NCBI GenBank assembly: GCA_963922205.1
Contig: CAWUHX010000409.1
Location: 124,001 to 188,000, forward strand
Length of the DNA stretch: 64,000 bases
Direction: 5' to 3'
Source: Romanomermis culicivorax
Lineage: Eukaryota > Nematoda > Enoplea > Mermithida > Mermithidae
Below are positions 13,001 to 22,947 of the stretch, piece by piece; position 1 is the first letter of the stretch; each line of letters opens with the position of its first letter. The translations under genes and the position numbers were made by a program. The notes beneath the pieces were generated by a model. It worked only from the letters and a program-made list of their open reading frames with translations, did not search any database and had not been told where the DNA came from.

Positions 13001-14820
13001 AAACGGTAATGGAAGAAGTAACTAAAGTCAGTGTGGCGTCGACTGATTGCATAAATCAAATTGTTTATCCAAAAGTTTGTCTGCTAAAGACAACTGTTGC
13101 AATTGTTGCATGTACTAAAACCTACATTCCATATGGAACAGATGTTTTGATGAAGGCAAAACTTTGGGATCAACATGGAGATGCCACGTTGAACGGAATT
13201 ATTGTCGAATCGAAAGATTCTGAAAGGAAGTTCAGAATGGAGAAAGCGGTTGTAGACGGATCACAAGAGGAGTTTGTAGTACTAATCTCCAATACCACGG
13301 GTTCTGGTTGTCGGTTTGAGAGAGATCAAATCATTGGCTATACAGAATCTATGCTTATTGAAGATGATGATACGTACAAGAAAGTGAAGGAAATGAAAAA
13401 GATAAAGGAGGAAAAGGAATATCAGACCTGCATGGTAAAGCAAGGAATGCCTGCATTATCAAAAGCTGATTTTGTAGAGTTCTATACTTCACTATGCAAG
13501 ATGATATCGAAGGCGAAAATTTCGGAAGAGAAGAAAACGGAAGCTATAGAGTCTTTGTTGAAGTACAGAGATGTCTTTAGCTTGCCTGGTGATCCGGCTA
13601 CTACAACCCCAGCTCTGACGTGTAAGATAGATACAGGAGATGCAAGACCTGTAGCAAAGAGATATTACAGAGCTTCAATTAATAGTCGGCCTGGAGTGAG
13701 GAGACACGTAAAGGAGATGTTGGATCAGGGAGTGATCGAGCCCTCGAAGTCACCGTGGGCTGCACCCTTGTTCTTAGTTGGAAAGAAAGATGGAACTACG
13801 AGACCCGTAGTTGATTTTAGAGGTATAAACGAAGTGACCAAGGATGATAAATATCCCATCCCGAGAATGGATGACTATTTAGATTGCCTTGGAAGAGCAA
13901 AGTTCTATATGACTCTAGATTTGAAGTCGGGATATTGGCAGGTCCCGATGGAGGAGGAGAGCAAGGAGAAAACGGCTTTTATATGCCAAGAGGGCTTGTT
14001 TCAGTTTAAAGTGATGCCGTTTGGGTTGAAGAATGCACCTGCTGAATTCCAAAGGATGATGGAGAGAATCCTTGGGGATTTGGTATGGAAAATTTGCCTA
14101 GTGTACATAGATGATATTATCATCTTCTCGAATACGTTCGAGAAACACTTAGAGAATTTGAAATTGGTGCTAGAAGCGTTGAGGAAGGCGAAGTTGACTC
14201 TTAAGCCGGAGAAATGTGAATTTCTTCCCGAGAAGGTGCACTTTTTAGGGCACATCTTGGATGCGAACGGAATTTCTCCGGATCCTAAGAAGGTCAAGGC
14301 GATAACGGAGTTTCCATTCCCGGATTCTGTTAAGAAAATGCAAAGATTCCTAGGTATGCTACAATGGTGTAAGAAATTTATACCAGACCTAGCAGCACTA
14401 GCTGAACCCTTGTACAAATTAACAGGCAAGAAGGGAACATGGAATGTGACGGAGTTACATTACACAACTTTTGAGAAGCTCAAAGTAGCATTGACCTCAG
14501 TACCTTTCTTAAGACATCCAATTCTAGATGGATCTGCGCGATTCATTCTTCAAACGGATGCCAGTGGAATTGCATTGGGAGCAGTGTTATGTCAAGAGAC
14601 TGACTCAGAACGTTGGGTGATAGCCTACTATAGTCGGATATTGCGGGCGGAAGAAAGGAAATGGTGCGCCACCGAAAGGGAATGCTTAGCTGTGGTTTAC
14701 GGCCTTAAAATTTATAAACATTATCTTTTGGGCCAAAAGATCAGGATTCAAACTGACCACAAACCATTATTATCAATGAGGGTCAACACACAGACTAATG
14801 ACAAACTCAAGAGGTGGTAG
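10021..14820 (+). CDS. Gag-Pol polyprotein, part upstream of the in-frame stop (Gag, protease, RT, most of RNase H)
   Basis: 1599 codons in one frame; Gag and Pol are fused without frameshift. The ATG follows AAAAAG, 24 bp after a splice-acceptor-like site. In order: a charged N-terminus; an SR/RS-rich basic stretch (residues about 304-345); a capsid-like helical region (about 353-517); a zinc knuckle C654-x2-H657-x4-H662-x4-C667, CHHC instead of CCHC; an RG-rich stretch (about 680-723); an aspartic protease with DTGA at 881 and LILGTD at 950-955; reverse transcriptase with D1300 and YIDD (D1364, D1365); RNase H with D1513, E1554 and D1579. The frame ends at TAG (14818-14820) before the last RNase H motif. 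The translation is identical to that of element 2. The UAG is probably a nonsense mutation; programmed readthrough is possible but the position is unusual. Confidence 0.95.
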   Translation: MSIPVGRTLRTPPRSHEPSVSNIDSAEEHAAVEKVQAQAPETEGRRESRNAEVAKMEEELRKSSFEMARLAEIETTVSGSIRGQQTFERERPTSPSKLVHLMAETLEEIRRKSKPAWRSNMVDMNYDEYYKDAPADLYDDKYSRRYDPEMANFIRREEQRDRVDPKDVRINALEKKVELLIKVIESAQIKEKETEDDQRRKIGESSYLENRVERISEPKREVHSEVYIRSQEDRDKYSARDRGWTEEPQSSRNAEQAQSIVYGYSENRRSRERKVTICDESSQGEDRFSRPTPWRDTANRADLSPERRRKRRSKSRKRSHRSRARSRHYSDSENSSSSTSNSSSSVEVDVRDVVKALKHRPLHDSIKPTEALKFFTDLESEFLENTADKVKKECLRRLSQNTARRIARTSSSYTEARRNILKYLAPTYDLTMLKRELFNMKQEEAESALEFLKRLSNHVDLVYADQSDQVRQENIINALIYKSSPLYQTELQDVLPSMKTWQDLAYAVTQIDRKYRNVFTAFGAKDKPIVVNQVVAEKCPEISFVVNARYGSTKKYNQTKSRPQNQLQKAVEEERSEENAEEMQHGLSPRDVKKSNEEQAKESFLAILSKEWLQLVQKVDKLQVTQNEALKELTTVKTASAEKQKQLKQQRPYCIYHKNNTHATEECKTLAYRRQQQQRGGFNRGMPNQYYGGDRNASYRGSFRGRGGPQFGFRGRGRGAYYVGFPEEDQMYGYDPEFERYREFCRLREQGIQLQRQPQLMLPAPTSQPAIQASTVQDQSGSFVSNQSQPSSHNVMVTSRTDVDDESDQSRNKSSSLVLRSIIHLDKVTPLEKVKERDLAHVKYGRKATDIERRLLENYPKMVPFYINVVIKETATRALIDTGAQCTVMSSKLLKRALDVDYTVYPRILKVTVADGKVVHAYGYVPVCMKTEFGSFPVNAIVLPDAGEDLILGTDFLAHPDLGVVIDFKRNAMTIQGIERKIDVVQVPSVTTVQTVMEEVTKVSVASTDCINQIVYPKVCLLKTTVAIVACTKTYIPYGTDVLMKAKLWDQHGDATLNGIIVESKDSERKFRMEKAVVDGSQEEFVVLISNTTGSGCRFERDQIIGYTESMLIEDDDTYKKVKEMKKIKEEKEYQTCMVKQGMPALSKADFVEFYTSLCKMISKAKISEEKKTEAIESLLKYRDVFSLPGDPATTTPALTCKIDTGDARPVAKRYYRASINSRPGVRRHVKEMLDQGVIEPSKSPWAAPLFLVGKKDGTTRPVVDFRGINEVTKDDKYPIPRMDDYLDCLGRAKFYMTLDLKSGYWQVPMEEESKEKTAFICQEGLFQFKVMPFGLKNAPAEFQRMMERILGDLVWKICLVYIDDIIIFSNTFEKHLENLKLVLEALRKAKLTLKPEKCEFLPEKVHFLGHILDANGISPDPKKVKAITEFPFPDSVKKMQRFLGMLQWCKKFIPDLAALAEPLYKLTGKKGTWNVTELHYTTFEKLKVALTSVPFLRHPILDGSARFILQTDASGIALGAVLCQETDSERWVIAYYSRILRAEERKWCATERECLAVVYGLKIYKHYLLGQKIRIQTDHKPLLSMRVNTQTNDKLKRW

Positions 14821-16668
14821 GCATTCATTTGCCAGTTTAATCACAAGTTGGAGTACGTGCCTGGCAGACAGAATGCCATGGCTGATTTTCTCTCCAGGAA
14901 GGAGGAACCGGATGAACAGAAAGAGAAGTTGCCACCAAAATGGGAGCTTATCTTTCAGAAAGAAGATGTGAAGTCTCTTGCTGAAGACGAAGTCCTTAAC
15001 CAAAACCACAAAGTTTTAGTGAAACAACTTCGGGAACTCAGAGGAGATGAAGTGGATGAGGCTGTAGGAGTCTTCACTCCGGTGAAGATGGCCACAGCTT
15101 CAGTGGCTTCAAAGTATGGTGTTAGTGATGAGACTCGACTTAAAATTTCTCCAGAATTTGATAATTATCGAACGCCTGAGAAATATGAAATTGAGGCGGT
15201 AGTCACTAGACAAATGGCAAAAAACTTGCAGCAGGAGGAAAAAGGACATCCTCCTGGGCAAGCAAAATCTAAAGAGGAAGTGAAGAGAATTTTTGAACCG
15301 AAGGAGAAGGAGTTTGAAGAAGCCCCGGAATTTGAAGATGGTAGACCGAAAGGGCTTATCTCAAACGCCTTGATGTCAAAGTTGCAAGGAAAGGATAAAG
15401 ATTTAAAAGTGATCTTCGAGAAACTAGGTGCTAATAGTGGCACCAAGTCTCAAAGTAACTTTTATATCGATCAAGGGATACTATATAGAGAGACTTTTGG
15501 CGAGACAGAGGATCAAGTTGTTGTCCCCTCTGTTCTCAAAAAAGTTGTCCTACATCAGTATCATGGAGCAGTGATGATGACGCATCAAGGGTTTAAGAGA
15601 ACCCTTGCTATTATTAAAAAGCGGTTCTGGTGGCCAAGCATCAAAAAGGATGTTCGGAGCTGGATCAGCTTTTGTCCGATATGTCAAATTGCGACTCCAG
15701 GAAAGGCTACTATACCGCCATTAAATCCAATTATTCCTAGAGGACCATTTGACATAGTTTCTGTAGATATTGTGGGAATATCTCCCATGAGCGAGAAAAG
15801 ACCGTATGTGATAGTATTTCAAGATTACTTTACAAAATGGGTGGAAGCAGAAATGATTCCGGATCAATCTGCTGTAACCATTGTGGACAGTTTTCTTCGA
15901 AATATTGTGTTCAGGCATGGAACCCCGGTGAAATTGTTGAGTGATAACGGTTCATGCTTTACAGCTGATTTGATGACGTCAGTCTGTAAATTATTGGAGT
16001 GTCAGAAGATTTTCACAACTGCCTACCATCCACAAGGAAATGGAATGGTTGAAAGGTTTAACCAAACCTTGATCAAGCAGTTGCAAAAGGTTGCTACAGA
16101 GGATTCAGATAAGTGGGACAGACATTTGCAATCTGTCGTTTTTGCGTATAATGCCACACCTCATACCTCAACGAGATGTTCTCCATTTGCCTTAATGAGA
16201 GGTCATGAGGCTAATTTTGGCATTAGTATTGGTGTTGCTAGAAACATAGTTCTGCCAATGAACTATGAGGCTTATAAGCATATACTAACCGAAAGTTTAG
16301 TAGAAACTTATGAAGTCATTTCAGAGAATATCAGGAAAGCTGCCGAGAGCAGTAAAAAGTTTTTTGACCGTAAAGCGAAAGCTCATGATTATTCCGTCAA
16401 TGATTGGGTTTTGCTGAAAGTCGATAAACAGAAAAAACTGGGTCTGCCGTGGCAAGGACCGTATGTTGTTACTGATAATAGGAGATTATCAGAGAATGTG
16501 CTTGAAATCGCTCACTGGAAAGAGCCGCTGAAAAAGCAGGTGGTATCCGTGAGCAGGTTAAAGCACTTTCGCTACGAGACCGGCAGATGGCTGCAGTCTA
16601 ACGACGTGTCATCTAAGGACACGCAGTTTACTGTAGATTCAAAAATTAGTAATTACAAACTGCCGTAG
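14821..16668 (+). CDS. Pol, part downstream of the in-frame stop (end of RNase H and integrase)
   Basis: This continues the Gag-Pol reading frame straight after the TAG at 14818-14820, so it has no credible start of its own. It opens with the RNase H end motif ADFLSRKE (Asp at 14884). Counting residues from 14848, the integrase zinc motif is H239-x6-H246...C276-x2-C279. The catalytic triad is D307, D366 and E402, with the classic 35-residue spacing between the last two, in contexts VSVDIVG, SDNG and VERFN. A GPY/F module (QGPYVV, about 536-541) lies near the C-terminus, with no chromodomain after it. Integrase would insert the cDNA into host DNA. All catalytic residues are present. The protein matches element 2's; the first DNA difference seen between the copies is the silent change at 16581. 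Confidence 0.93.
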   Translation, partial: AFICQFNHKLEYVPGRQNAMADFLSRKEEPDEQKEKLPPKWELIFQKEDVKSLAEDEVLNQNHKVLVKQLRELRGDEVDEAVGVFTPVKMATASVASKYGVSDETRLKISPEFDNYRTPEKYEIEAVVTRQMAKNLQQEEKGHPPGQAKSKEEVKRIFEPKEKEFEEAPEFEDGRPKGLISNALMSKLQGKDKDLKVIFEKLGANSGTKSQSNFYIDQGILYRETFGETEDQVVVPSVLKKVVLHQYHGAVMMTHQGFKRTLAIIKKRFWWPSIKKDVRSWISFCPICQIATPGKATIPPLNPIIPRGPFDIVSVDIVGISPMSEKRPYVIVFQDYFTKWVEAEMIPDQSAVTIVDSFLRNIVFRHGTPVKLLSDNGSCFTADLMTSVCKLLECQKIFTTAYHPQGNGMVERFNQTLIKQLQKVATEDSDKWDRHLQSVVFAYNATPHTSTRCSPFALMRGHEANFGISIGVARNIVLPMNYEAYKHILTESLVETYEVISENIRKAAESSKKFFDRKAKAHDYSVNDWVLLKVDKQKKLGLPWQGPYVVTDNRRLSENVLEIAHWKEPLKKQVVSVSRLKHFRYETGRWLQSNDVSSKDTQFTVDSKISNYKLP

Positions 16669-17141
16669 CGCGTAGCGCTGTTTTTCGCGTGTGTGTGTGC
16701 GTATGAATACCCCCCCCCCATATTTTTTCGTCCCGAATTGCGTATTTAGGTACAAATTGTATTTAATTGTATTTATTTATGTATTTATCGCGTATTTATC
16801 CTGTATTTTTAAATTTTTCTCGCGTAAATCTAAAATTTCTCAAAAATTTTAGTAAAAAAACCACTCTTCGCAAAAACCTAAAATTTTAAAACTTTTTTCA
16901 TGGCCTAAATTTTAAATTTCCCCGAGTCCGATTAATTTTTTCGGAGGAAATAGTTAGTTGTTGCCCCCCAATTCTGTGAATATTGGAAGAATTGGGAAAA
17001 CCACTGAGTTTTAGAGTGAAAATAGACAAAAAGTAGCGAAAGCGGAAAATTTGTCGATTTTTCAGCTCTTATAAAAATTATCAAAAATTTTCGAAAATTG
17101 ATAGTGCGGAATTCGAAGAATTTGAGAAAGAAGCGGTCGAA
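16669..17141 (+). other. Non-coding spacer between pol and the third gene
   Basis: AT-rich DNA with no supported reading frame. It begins with a GT run and a run of ten C (16710-16719), followed by TA/TTT-rich sequence. The notable feature is GTCGATTTTTCAG ending at 17065, a near-perfect nematode 3' splice site. It is conserved in element 2 and would give the third gene a 5' exon starting at 17066. Element 2 differs here by one visible base (17003). Confidence 0.7.
17053..17065 (+). promoter_or_regulatory. 3' splice site upstream of the third gene's ATG
   Basis: GTCGATTTTTCAG matches the nematode acceptor consensus TTTTTCAG. It lies 76 bp upstream of the ATG at 17142, so the third gene could be expressed from a spliced subgenomic RNA (donor in the LTR leader, as env is in errantiviruses) or by spliced-leader trans-splicing. 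Conserved at 42664-42676 in element 2. Confidence 0.55.
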
Positions 17142-17253
17142 ATGTCGCGGCCCCCCAATGGACGCCGCACAAAACAATACCTGGTCACGGACCCCCACGT
17201 GACCTACAGTCAGCCGCAGGTGCGGCAAAATAATCGGTATTTTTTAGTCGATG
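17142..17253 (+). CDS. Third gene, coding exon 1 (start exon of the exonuclease-like protein)
   Basis: ATG at 17142 opens 37 codons plus one base, ending exactly at GATG before GTAAGC, a good 5' splice site. The exon is phase 1, and the only well-placed acceptor downstream (17945) re-enters the exonuclease frame in the matching phase. This supplies the start codon that the exonuclease frame otherwise lacks. The peptide begins MSRPPNGRRTKQYLV and is basic, with no domain I recognise. Reading through the donor gives a 91-codon frame to 17417, which I think is fortuitous. Element 2 encodes the same peptide with one silent change (17198). The splice model is inference from signals and phase; there is no transcript evidence. 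Confidence 0.7.
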
Positions 17254-17945
17254 GTAAGCGACCTAAGTTATTAAACTTAGTTAATCTAAAAATTATTTGG
17301 GCAAAGCAGGATGTTATAGCCCACAGGTGTCTAGATGAAGGCCTAGACAATTGTAAAAGTTTAGTGGGAACAAATTTGTTCTGTCAACTTGAAAAAGTGT
17401 GGCAAAGCTGCCCGTAGTGCAAAATTTGGACTTTTTGCGAAACTACATCATTCCTCCACACACATAGCGAGTTGAATAAATTCGTCTATGTGATGGGGAA
17501 GAAGTGGAGCATAGCAACTAGTCGACTAGGGGTAGATAATTTCAAAATTTATTTAAATTTCTAAATTCCATCTTTACTTAATTTTCTATGAATTTCCACA
17601 TTTTGGGTAAATTAGATTTCTTCTTGGAAATTCTTAATTTATTAGTTGGATAGGCCGTTTTGGGCGTTGGATTGAGACGTCATGCAGTCGAATGATGGAA
17701 GACGCAGGCGGTCTGTGGGTGTACTCCCGTATAAGGTAGAAGTCGGGGCTGCACTTGTGTTTAACTATCTGCCAACACTAACCCAATATATGTTTGGTAC
17801 CTTATTGTCCCCTGCTTGCAATTTCTTTTTTCTTTTTCCTATTTGTGCTTACTATCTGTGGTGAAGGTAGAATTTAACCGATGTTTGTCCGCTTTGGGAA
17901 AGATTTTCATTAAAAAGTTATAAACATTTTGCCTGAATTTTTTAG
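17254..17945 (+). other. Third gene, predicted intron (692 bp)
   Basis: Starts GTAAGC and ends GAATTTTTTAG. It is AT-rich and full of stops in the exonuclease frame (for example TAA at 17921). Element 2 has an intron of exactly the same length at 41784-42475 with the same ends. Divergence between elements 1 and 2 rises through this interval (changes near 17650, 17709, 17719 and 17880), unlike the identical region upstream of 16581. The short open frame at 17682-17864 inside it looks fortuitous. Confidence 0.65.
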
Positions 17946-20167
17946 ACTACAATGTCAAGCGCATTGTTAGAGTCGGCGAATTGGAACGGTGGTTCGCCAC
18001 AAATTTCGGGAGATTTCTGTTGGAATTGACGGAACCGAAATTGGTCGAAATAGGTAAGGTGGCTGAAATGATCCAAACCCTGAAGGTGAGCAGGTTTCGA
18101 GGACAGCCAATTATTGGGTTTGATACAGAGAAAGTTACTCAAGAGTATGTGAGTAAGGTTTTCGCGACTTCTGGGATTGACAACCCAAAAGGGAAGGAGT
18201 TTGCGAGAGTCATTAGCTTCTCGACGGTAACTGGAGACACCTTTGTTGTAGATACTAGGACAATCATGCCGAAGGAATGGATGCTCATTCATGAGCTCTT
18301 AGATTCGGACATGCTTCTCGTTGGATACAACTTGGTTACAGATCTGGTCGCCATCTGGAATGTTAATGGTGCAAGTAGAAAGCACCAGGATGTTGATCTA
18401 ACACCGGAGATCAAGCATAGAGTAACGTCTTCGTATGGCCGTTATTATGACGTAGCCAAGGTAGGAGACCAGTTGAACGGAAGATTTTTGGCAATGTCCA
18501 GGAAGTTGGGACTTTGCCCGGAGACCTTTAAGCTGAAAGGGTTGTTCACGGAGCTGTATCTGGTGGATATCGGTTATTTCCAAATCGATTTCCGTCAGAG
18601 AGCGCAACGTGAACGATTCTGTAGGCATACGTTAATGCAGTTTGAAATACGGTATTCAGCACTGGACGCCTACTACTCATTGTTGGTTTTCCTAGTGTTT
18701 TTCCACTATGAGTTAGCTATGGAAGTCAAGGTCGGATTCCAGTATTTTCCGCATGATTTGATGAAAGCGGATGAAATTCAGATAATGGCTTTCAGGTTGT
18801 ATAGGTTTTTTAATATGATACATGGTGAGAACTTTCCGCAGGCTTTTTGCGGAAGTCCTGAGGTAGAAGAGCCGCAGTCATCGGCTATTTATCATGTAAT
18901 GAGACAGGAGGTGTATGCCCATATGGCTGCTCAAATGGATACCTCATTTGGAGGCTATACGGAGTACAGCTTCCCTCATTACGAGTCGAATCTGAAGAGA
19001 GGGAGAGAAGTAAGTATACCTAAGGGTATTCATCCTGATTATACCGTCAAAGAAAAAAGTAAGAATGCGGACGGGTATGATACGGTAAGTGAGGATGAAG
19101 AGTTTGAAGAAGCTTTGTCCGAAAAGCAGATTAGAACTCGAATTACGAAGAAGGTGGTAGATATGGTGAATCAAGGGAAGAGTTTCAGTAGACTTGATGA
19201 ACCAGTATCTATGGTTTTGTACGAGAATTTCCTAAGGTATAGGAAAGAAACGAAACAGTTGTTGGAGATAACATCTCTGGAAGTTGATTACCACGAGTAT
19301 GAACCAGTCAGAGTTTCGAATGGTAAAGACTCGTATGTAAGACAACACTGGAGTATGGATATCGCTCCTTATTCTGAAATATTGATTGAGGACAATTTTA
19401 AGAATTTGGAGTCAGTGTGTAATAAGGTTCCGCTCATGTTTCATTTATTTTGGCCAGCTTGTAGAGAGGAAGCGGAAGAGTACCTTACCTCTCTCCTTGA
19501 CCATAACTATTTGAGATCCTTTAGCCCTGAGGGAAAGGAACAACTCTTGAAGATGTTGTGGAGGGGAGATAGGTATGGTCAGTACTTATCATTTTTGAAT
19601 AGTCTTCCAGTAACGGAGGTGCATATGCCAACAAAGGGCGATGCGATTACATGTTGGGGAAATCGTTTCGGATTTTTGCCGATCCGATTTTTGCCCAAGA
19701 CAAAGTCATGGGAGCAAAGACCGGAAGATAAGAGGAAGCATTTGGAGGAGTGTCCGCAGTACAAAGATAATCCGTACTGCTATCAGAGGTTTTACTTCCG
19801 CCAGATAGCTGTCCGAGTTCCAGGTTTGCGATACCCAATAGATATGAGTGAGGACGCAACGAAGGAGAATCAGAAGAAGAGCGTGTTAGCGTATCAACCG
19901 GAATACGTTCCAGGTTATGAGCCCCCATTTTTCGAGCCGATATTGCCGTCCCATGCTCCAGGTTTTACAATTACACATATTGGCGATAAGGTTGTAGTGA
20001 CGCTGACAGGTAAGCAGCCGGCAGTGCCGGTTACAGGCACTGAGGTAAGCACAACGGTGAGTCAACAATCTGGAGTAGTATGGATCAGGTGCAGGGGATG
20101 CAGGCTGAGCCTGTTGCGGCGAAAGCACAGCAACAAGCGATACCTGCAGACCTCAACACCCCCATAG
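17946..20167 (+). CDS. Third gene, exon 2: DEDDy 3'-5' exonuclease-like domain plus unknown region
   Basis: The frame is open from 17924 and has no in-frame ATG before 18068, which fits entry by splicing at 17945/17946. Numbering from 17981, exonuclease motif I is GFDTE (D48, E50), motif [10 protein letters not shown] (N117, D121) and motif [12 protein letters not shown] (Y225, D229). This is the full DEDDy set of the WRN, MUT-7 and EXD2 exonuclease superfamily, which removes nucleotides from 3' ends of RNA or DNA. Residues about 250-690 resemble nothing I recognise; they include an acidic segment ([12 protein letters not shown]) and a Cys/Tyr-rich patch near [16 protein letters not shown] 10-bp deletion near 20076, relative to element 2, shifts the frame, so the last codons to TAG at 20165 are not ancestral. 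Sited where env lies in errantiviruses, but it has no signal peptide or membrane segment. Confidence 0.8.
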
Positions 20168-21231
20168 ACTTGAATCAGGTAGGAGACGATTTAGAAGTGG
20201 ACAAGGAGGTCACTGTTGAATCGTTGATACAGCCTGATCAAGAAACACAGGTAACTTCTTTACCAGATCAGACAGAGAGTCTACTTTCTGGAATGGATGT
20301 CAGGGCAGAGCAAATGCTGGATGAAAGCAATCTGATAACGATTGCTGCAAGTCCAACAATAGAGGAGATTGAAGCAAGGCTCAGGGAGCGAGCTGAAAAG
20401 GAAATTGAAAGGCAGAAAGAGATTTTCACTAAACAGCTTGCGGAGCAAAAAGCGAGATTAGATCAGCAGCAGAAGCAGCTGGAGCAGGTATTGGCTGGTT
20501 TTACGGCGCAGCCGACGCCTCTGGCAGCGCCTACTGCTTATCATATCCCGAAATTGCTGGTGCAACCTGCTAGTACGCAGGCCATCCAACCTGCGGTCAG
20601 CAAGGTTACGCCGACAGTTCAAGTAGCGCCCAGAGATCCAAGTATGGACGGTGGTATACCAGGTATGTATACTGCCGAGGAAGTTAGAAAGTTCAGAGCG
20701 GAAGGTCGTATGGACGATCAGATTAAAAGATTAGGAAGGAGAAAGTTAGCCCAAAGGGCCAATAGGGCTAAGAGGAGAGATGAAGAGGATGTTATTGAAA
20801 TTAGTGATGGTGAAGGAGAACAGACAGGGAGTTCTACGTCTGTGGACTTGAAGTTTGCAGGATCTACAACTTTATTGACGGATTCAACCAAGTCCAAGAC
20901 TGGAACTACGCCGACGAGCCTGATGCCTGGAACCAAAAGTTCTACGAGTCAAGTGCAGTCGACGGTTGCTTCGGCTAAAGTACCTAGTAAATCGTCTGCA
21001 TCTCAGGTAAGTGCAACGACAAAAAGTACTTTGGCTAAGCCCGTGTCTAAAGTGGACAAGACTTCTCAGCAGAACCAGAGCAGTTCCGCAGGGAAAAAAA
21101 ATGTTTCTAAACCCTCTACGTCGGAACCGACAAAATCAGTCAAGAGAAGTAGAGATAAGGAAGTAACTTTGGAGTACCTGAGTTCTGTTTTGAGAGACTA
21201 CTGGGATGTCCATAAGAAGTTTCCTTGGTGA
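20080..21231 (+). pseudogene. Third gene fragment: coiled coil, SUMO-interaction-like motif, Ser/Thr-rich linker
   Basis: 383 codons continuing the third protein after the 10-bp deletion. In element 2 the same sequence is in frame with the exonuclease, so the ATG at 20080 is internal. Residues about 93-140 form a Glu/Gln/Arg-rich probable coiled coil. Residues 238-243 read VIEISD followed by acidic residues, a classical SUMO-interaction motif shape, just after a basic RRKLAQRANRAKRR patch that could be a nuclear signal. A long Ser/Thr/Lys-rich linker follows. A one-base deletion near 21226, relative to element 2, ends the frame at TGA. No enzymatic domain is recognised. Confidence 0.6.
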
Positions 21232-21632
21232 AGGGAAGGATAGATTTTTCGACACCGGAGGTGATCAAATTCTTTGCTCAGGATATGCCAGATGATGATA
21301 GGAATCAAATCATCTGGGCATTGGTGAATAATGGAGTAGAGGAGCTTTACGAGAACTATGGGGATCACTTTGAGCTTCAAGGTGGTTTCCTGTATGATCA
21401 CATAAACGTTCCTGAGCCCATTTGGGAGTATATTTGGCTCAAGTTCATGCCAAATTGGTTTAATCATTTTGATGCAGAAATAGTAATGGCAGCCGTGAGA
21501 TACTTATGTACCATGGTGTTGCTAAAGTTAGAACAGCAGCAGTTGGGCCCAAGACATATTGGTGCAGTGGATGCAGGCCAAGTCATTTGTCACGGAAAGG
21601 TATTATTCTATCTATCTGCGGGGAGAAGGTAG
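21225..21632 (+). pseudogene. Third gene fragment: unknown conserved domain
   Basis: This picks up the third protein after the one-base deletion near 21226. The homologous part runs to about 21576, where a two-base deletion relative to element 2 throws it out of frame. The segment is rich in aromatic and acidic residues (DDDRNQIIWALVNNGVEELY, PIWEYIWLKFMPNWF), looks folded, and matches no family I know. Elements 2 and 3 carry the same segment without this break. Confidence 0.55.
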
Positions 21633-22218
21633 TACTGCATTCAGGGAAGCGTATGCCAACCGAATGCAGGAACACCAACAAACTGCAGTGGATATGGCAG
21701 CGAAAAGAAGGTTGTCAGATATGGTTCAGAAATTTTCTGGTAAGTTCCAGAAGGCCGAGGATGAGGAGGGGCAACCCTTCAAGATTCCAATGTTAACGGA
21801 AAGACAACCTAGGGATGCATCCAGGACTAGGAGCCAGCACTCGCCACAATCGTCTCATTCGCAGGGTCGGCACCAGCCTGGAGTATTCAAATTACCGTAT
21901 GCGAATCAACAAAGTCAAGGTAGGTCCACTACCTCAGCTTCTGGAGTATCTTCCGTAAGTTCCACTCAGGGCTCGTACCAGAAGGGAACTGGAGGGGGAT
22001 ATGGCCCAGGCTGGGGTCAGGGACAGGGTCAATGTAGACCCTTCAAAATGGTTAATCCGCAACCGTATAGAGGACAGGCGATGGGCGGACCCCCTCGTGT
22101 GGCCCAACCTCGAGGAGTTTTTGGGGGATTCCTCAGGGGTCGTGGAGCTCGAGGTGGTCCCTACCCTCGCCGTGGTAGCTTCCAATACGGCGGTTATGGT
22201 GGCGGGGGGCAACAATAA
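21559..22218 (+). pseudogene. Third gene fragment: C-terminal RG/GYG-rich tail
   Basis: After the two-base deletion near 21576 the frame continues to TAA at 22216-22218. It covers a helical segment (AFREAYANRMQEHQQ), a Ser/Gln-rich stretch, then a Gly/Arg-rich tail with FLRGRGARGG, RRGSFQYGGYGG and GGGGQQ. RG/RGG boxes of this kind usually bind RNA and are often disordered. A second RG-rich stretch sits beside the Gag zinc knuckle of the same element. Donor-like GGTAAGT occurs inside the frame near 21739; its significance is unknown. Confidence 0.6.
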
Positions 22219-22302
22219 TTTCATATAGCCGCATACTTTTTGGACCAAAATTCGTTATTTCGTACAAATTTTATTTCAAAAATACAAAAATACAAAAACA
22301 CA

Positions 22303-22308
22303 AATAAA
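22303..22308 (+). terminator. Candidate polyadenylation signal
   Basis: AATAAA 85 bp after the third gene's stop, in an A-rich tract. Equivalent signals occur in elements 2 (37378-37383) and 3 (59800-59805). It could end a third-gene mRNA before the LTR. Confidence 0.35.
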
Positions 22309-22947
22309 ATACAAAATACAAAAAAATATATTATCTCGTTTTATTGTTGCTTTAAAATTTTAAAAATTTTCTCGTTTCCGGTGCTCAAACATTGCCCAGC
22401 AAAATTTGTTATTTCCGTCCATCTTATTTCGGGCGTGTATAGCCCTTGTATTTTTCTTGTTTACTTTCAGGGCCTGAAAAAGATGGAGACGTGAAAATTT
22501 TATTCGCGTTTATAAAATTATTTGGTAAGTATATATTTGAAATATTTTATAGAAAATATTTTTTACTGAGTAGATTTGTATTGGACGGAGCGATGTGGCG
22601 AGCGGCCGACCGGGGAGGAAGCGCACCTGGGGCACCTCATCACTGAGGTTGTAAAAACCAGGAAATGGGAGAAGAGGAACGGCGACGCCCCGGATCTAGG
22701 CACAGATCAACGTCAAAGTCCAGGCCGAACTATGTTCGTGATGGTTTCCGGTAGCCTGAAAAGGAGTGCCCTGCCGAATGGATTGGTCAAGGTCGCCGTC
22801 ACCTGGAGGACCTGGTAGGGGCTGGATCACATCTTGGAGGGGGTAGCCCCAAAAATTTGTTTTCCGAGGGGAAAACTGTTATGCAGTCGGGGCCTCAGTA
22901 TGAGACTCAGGCTGCAGAAAGGTTTTCACCTCCCATTGGTCGGTTTT

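Larger units (their letters stand above)
8846..16580 (+). repeat. Inverted repeat, left arm (about 7.7 kb)
   Basis: Pairs with 43149-50883 in reverse complement; every paired landmark sums to 59729. It covers 588 bp of satellite, the 5' LTR, the leader and nearly all of gag-pol. I found no difference in the stretches compared, and translations in several frames agree. The first differences are at 8845 and 16581. Confidence 0.9.

Noticed and set aside
14001-14429. 142-codon antisense frame opposite reverse transcriptase, and other antisense frames over gag-pol and the third gene
   Set aside because: Shadows of the sense frame, with no independent motifs or signals.
16668-16720. Chromodomain at the integrase C-terminus
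   Set aside because: The frame ends shortly after the GPY/F module; the remaining tail is too short and lacks chromodomain aromatic residues.
17142-17417. Stand-alone 91-residue protein after pol
   Set aside because: A donor (GTAAGC) at 17254 in the right phase for the exonuclease exon explains the ATG better; codons after 17253 have no recognisable features. Conservation to element 2 is no evidence, since that DNA is nearly identical anyway.
17946-20167. Envelope protein at the third-gene position
   Set aside because: No signal peptide, transmembrane helix, furin-like site or cysteine pattern; the exonuclease motifs give a specific alternative.
22576-22818. Small 78-80 residue protein before the 3' LTR
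   Set aside because: Broken in element 2 and without recognisable features; in the neighbouring frame I compared between elements 1 and 3, all substitutions alter residues.
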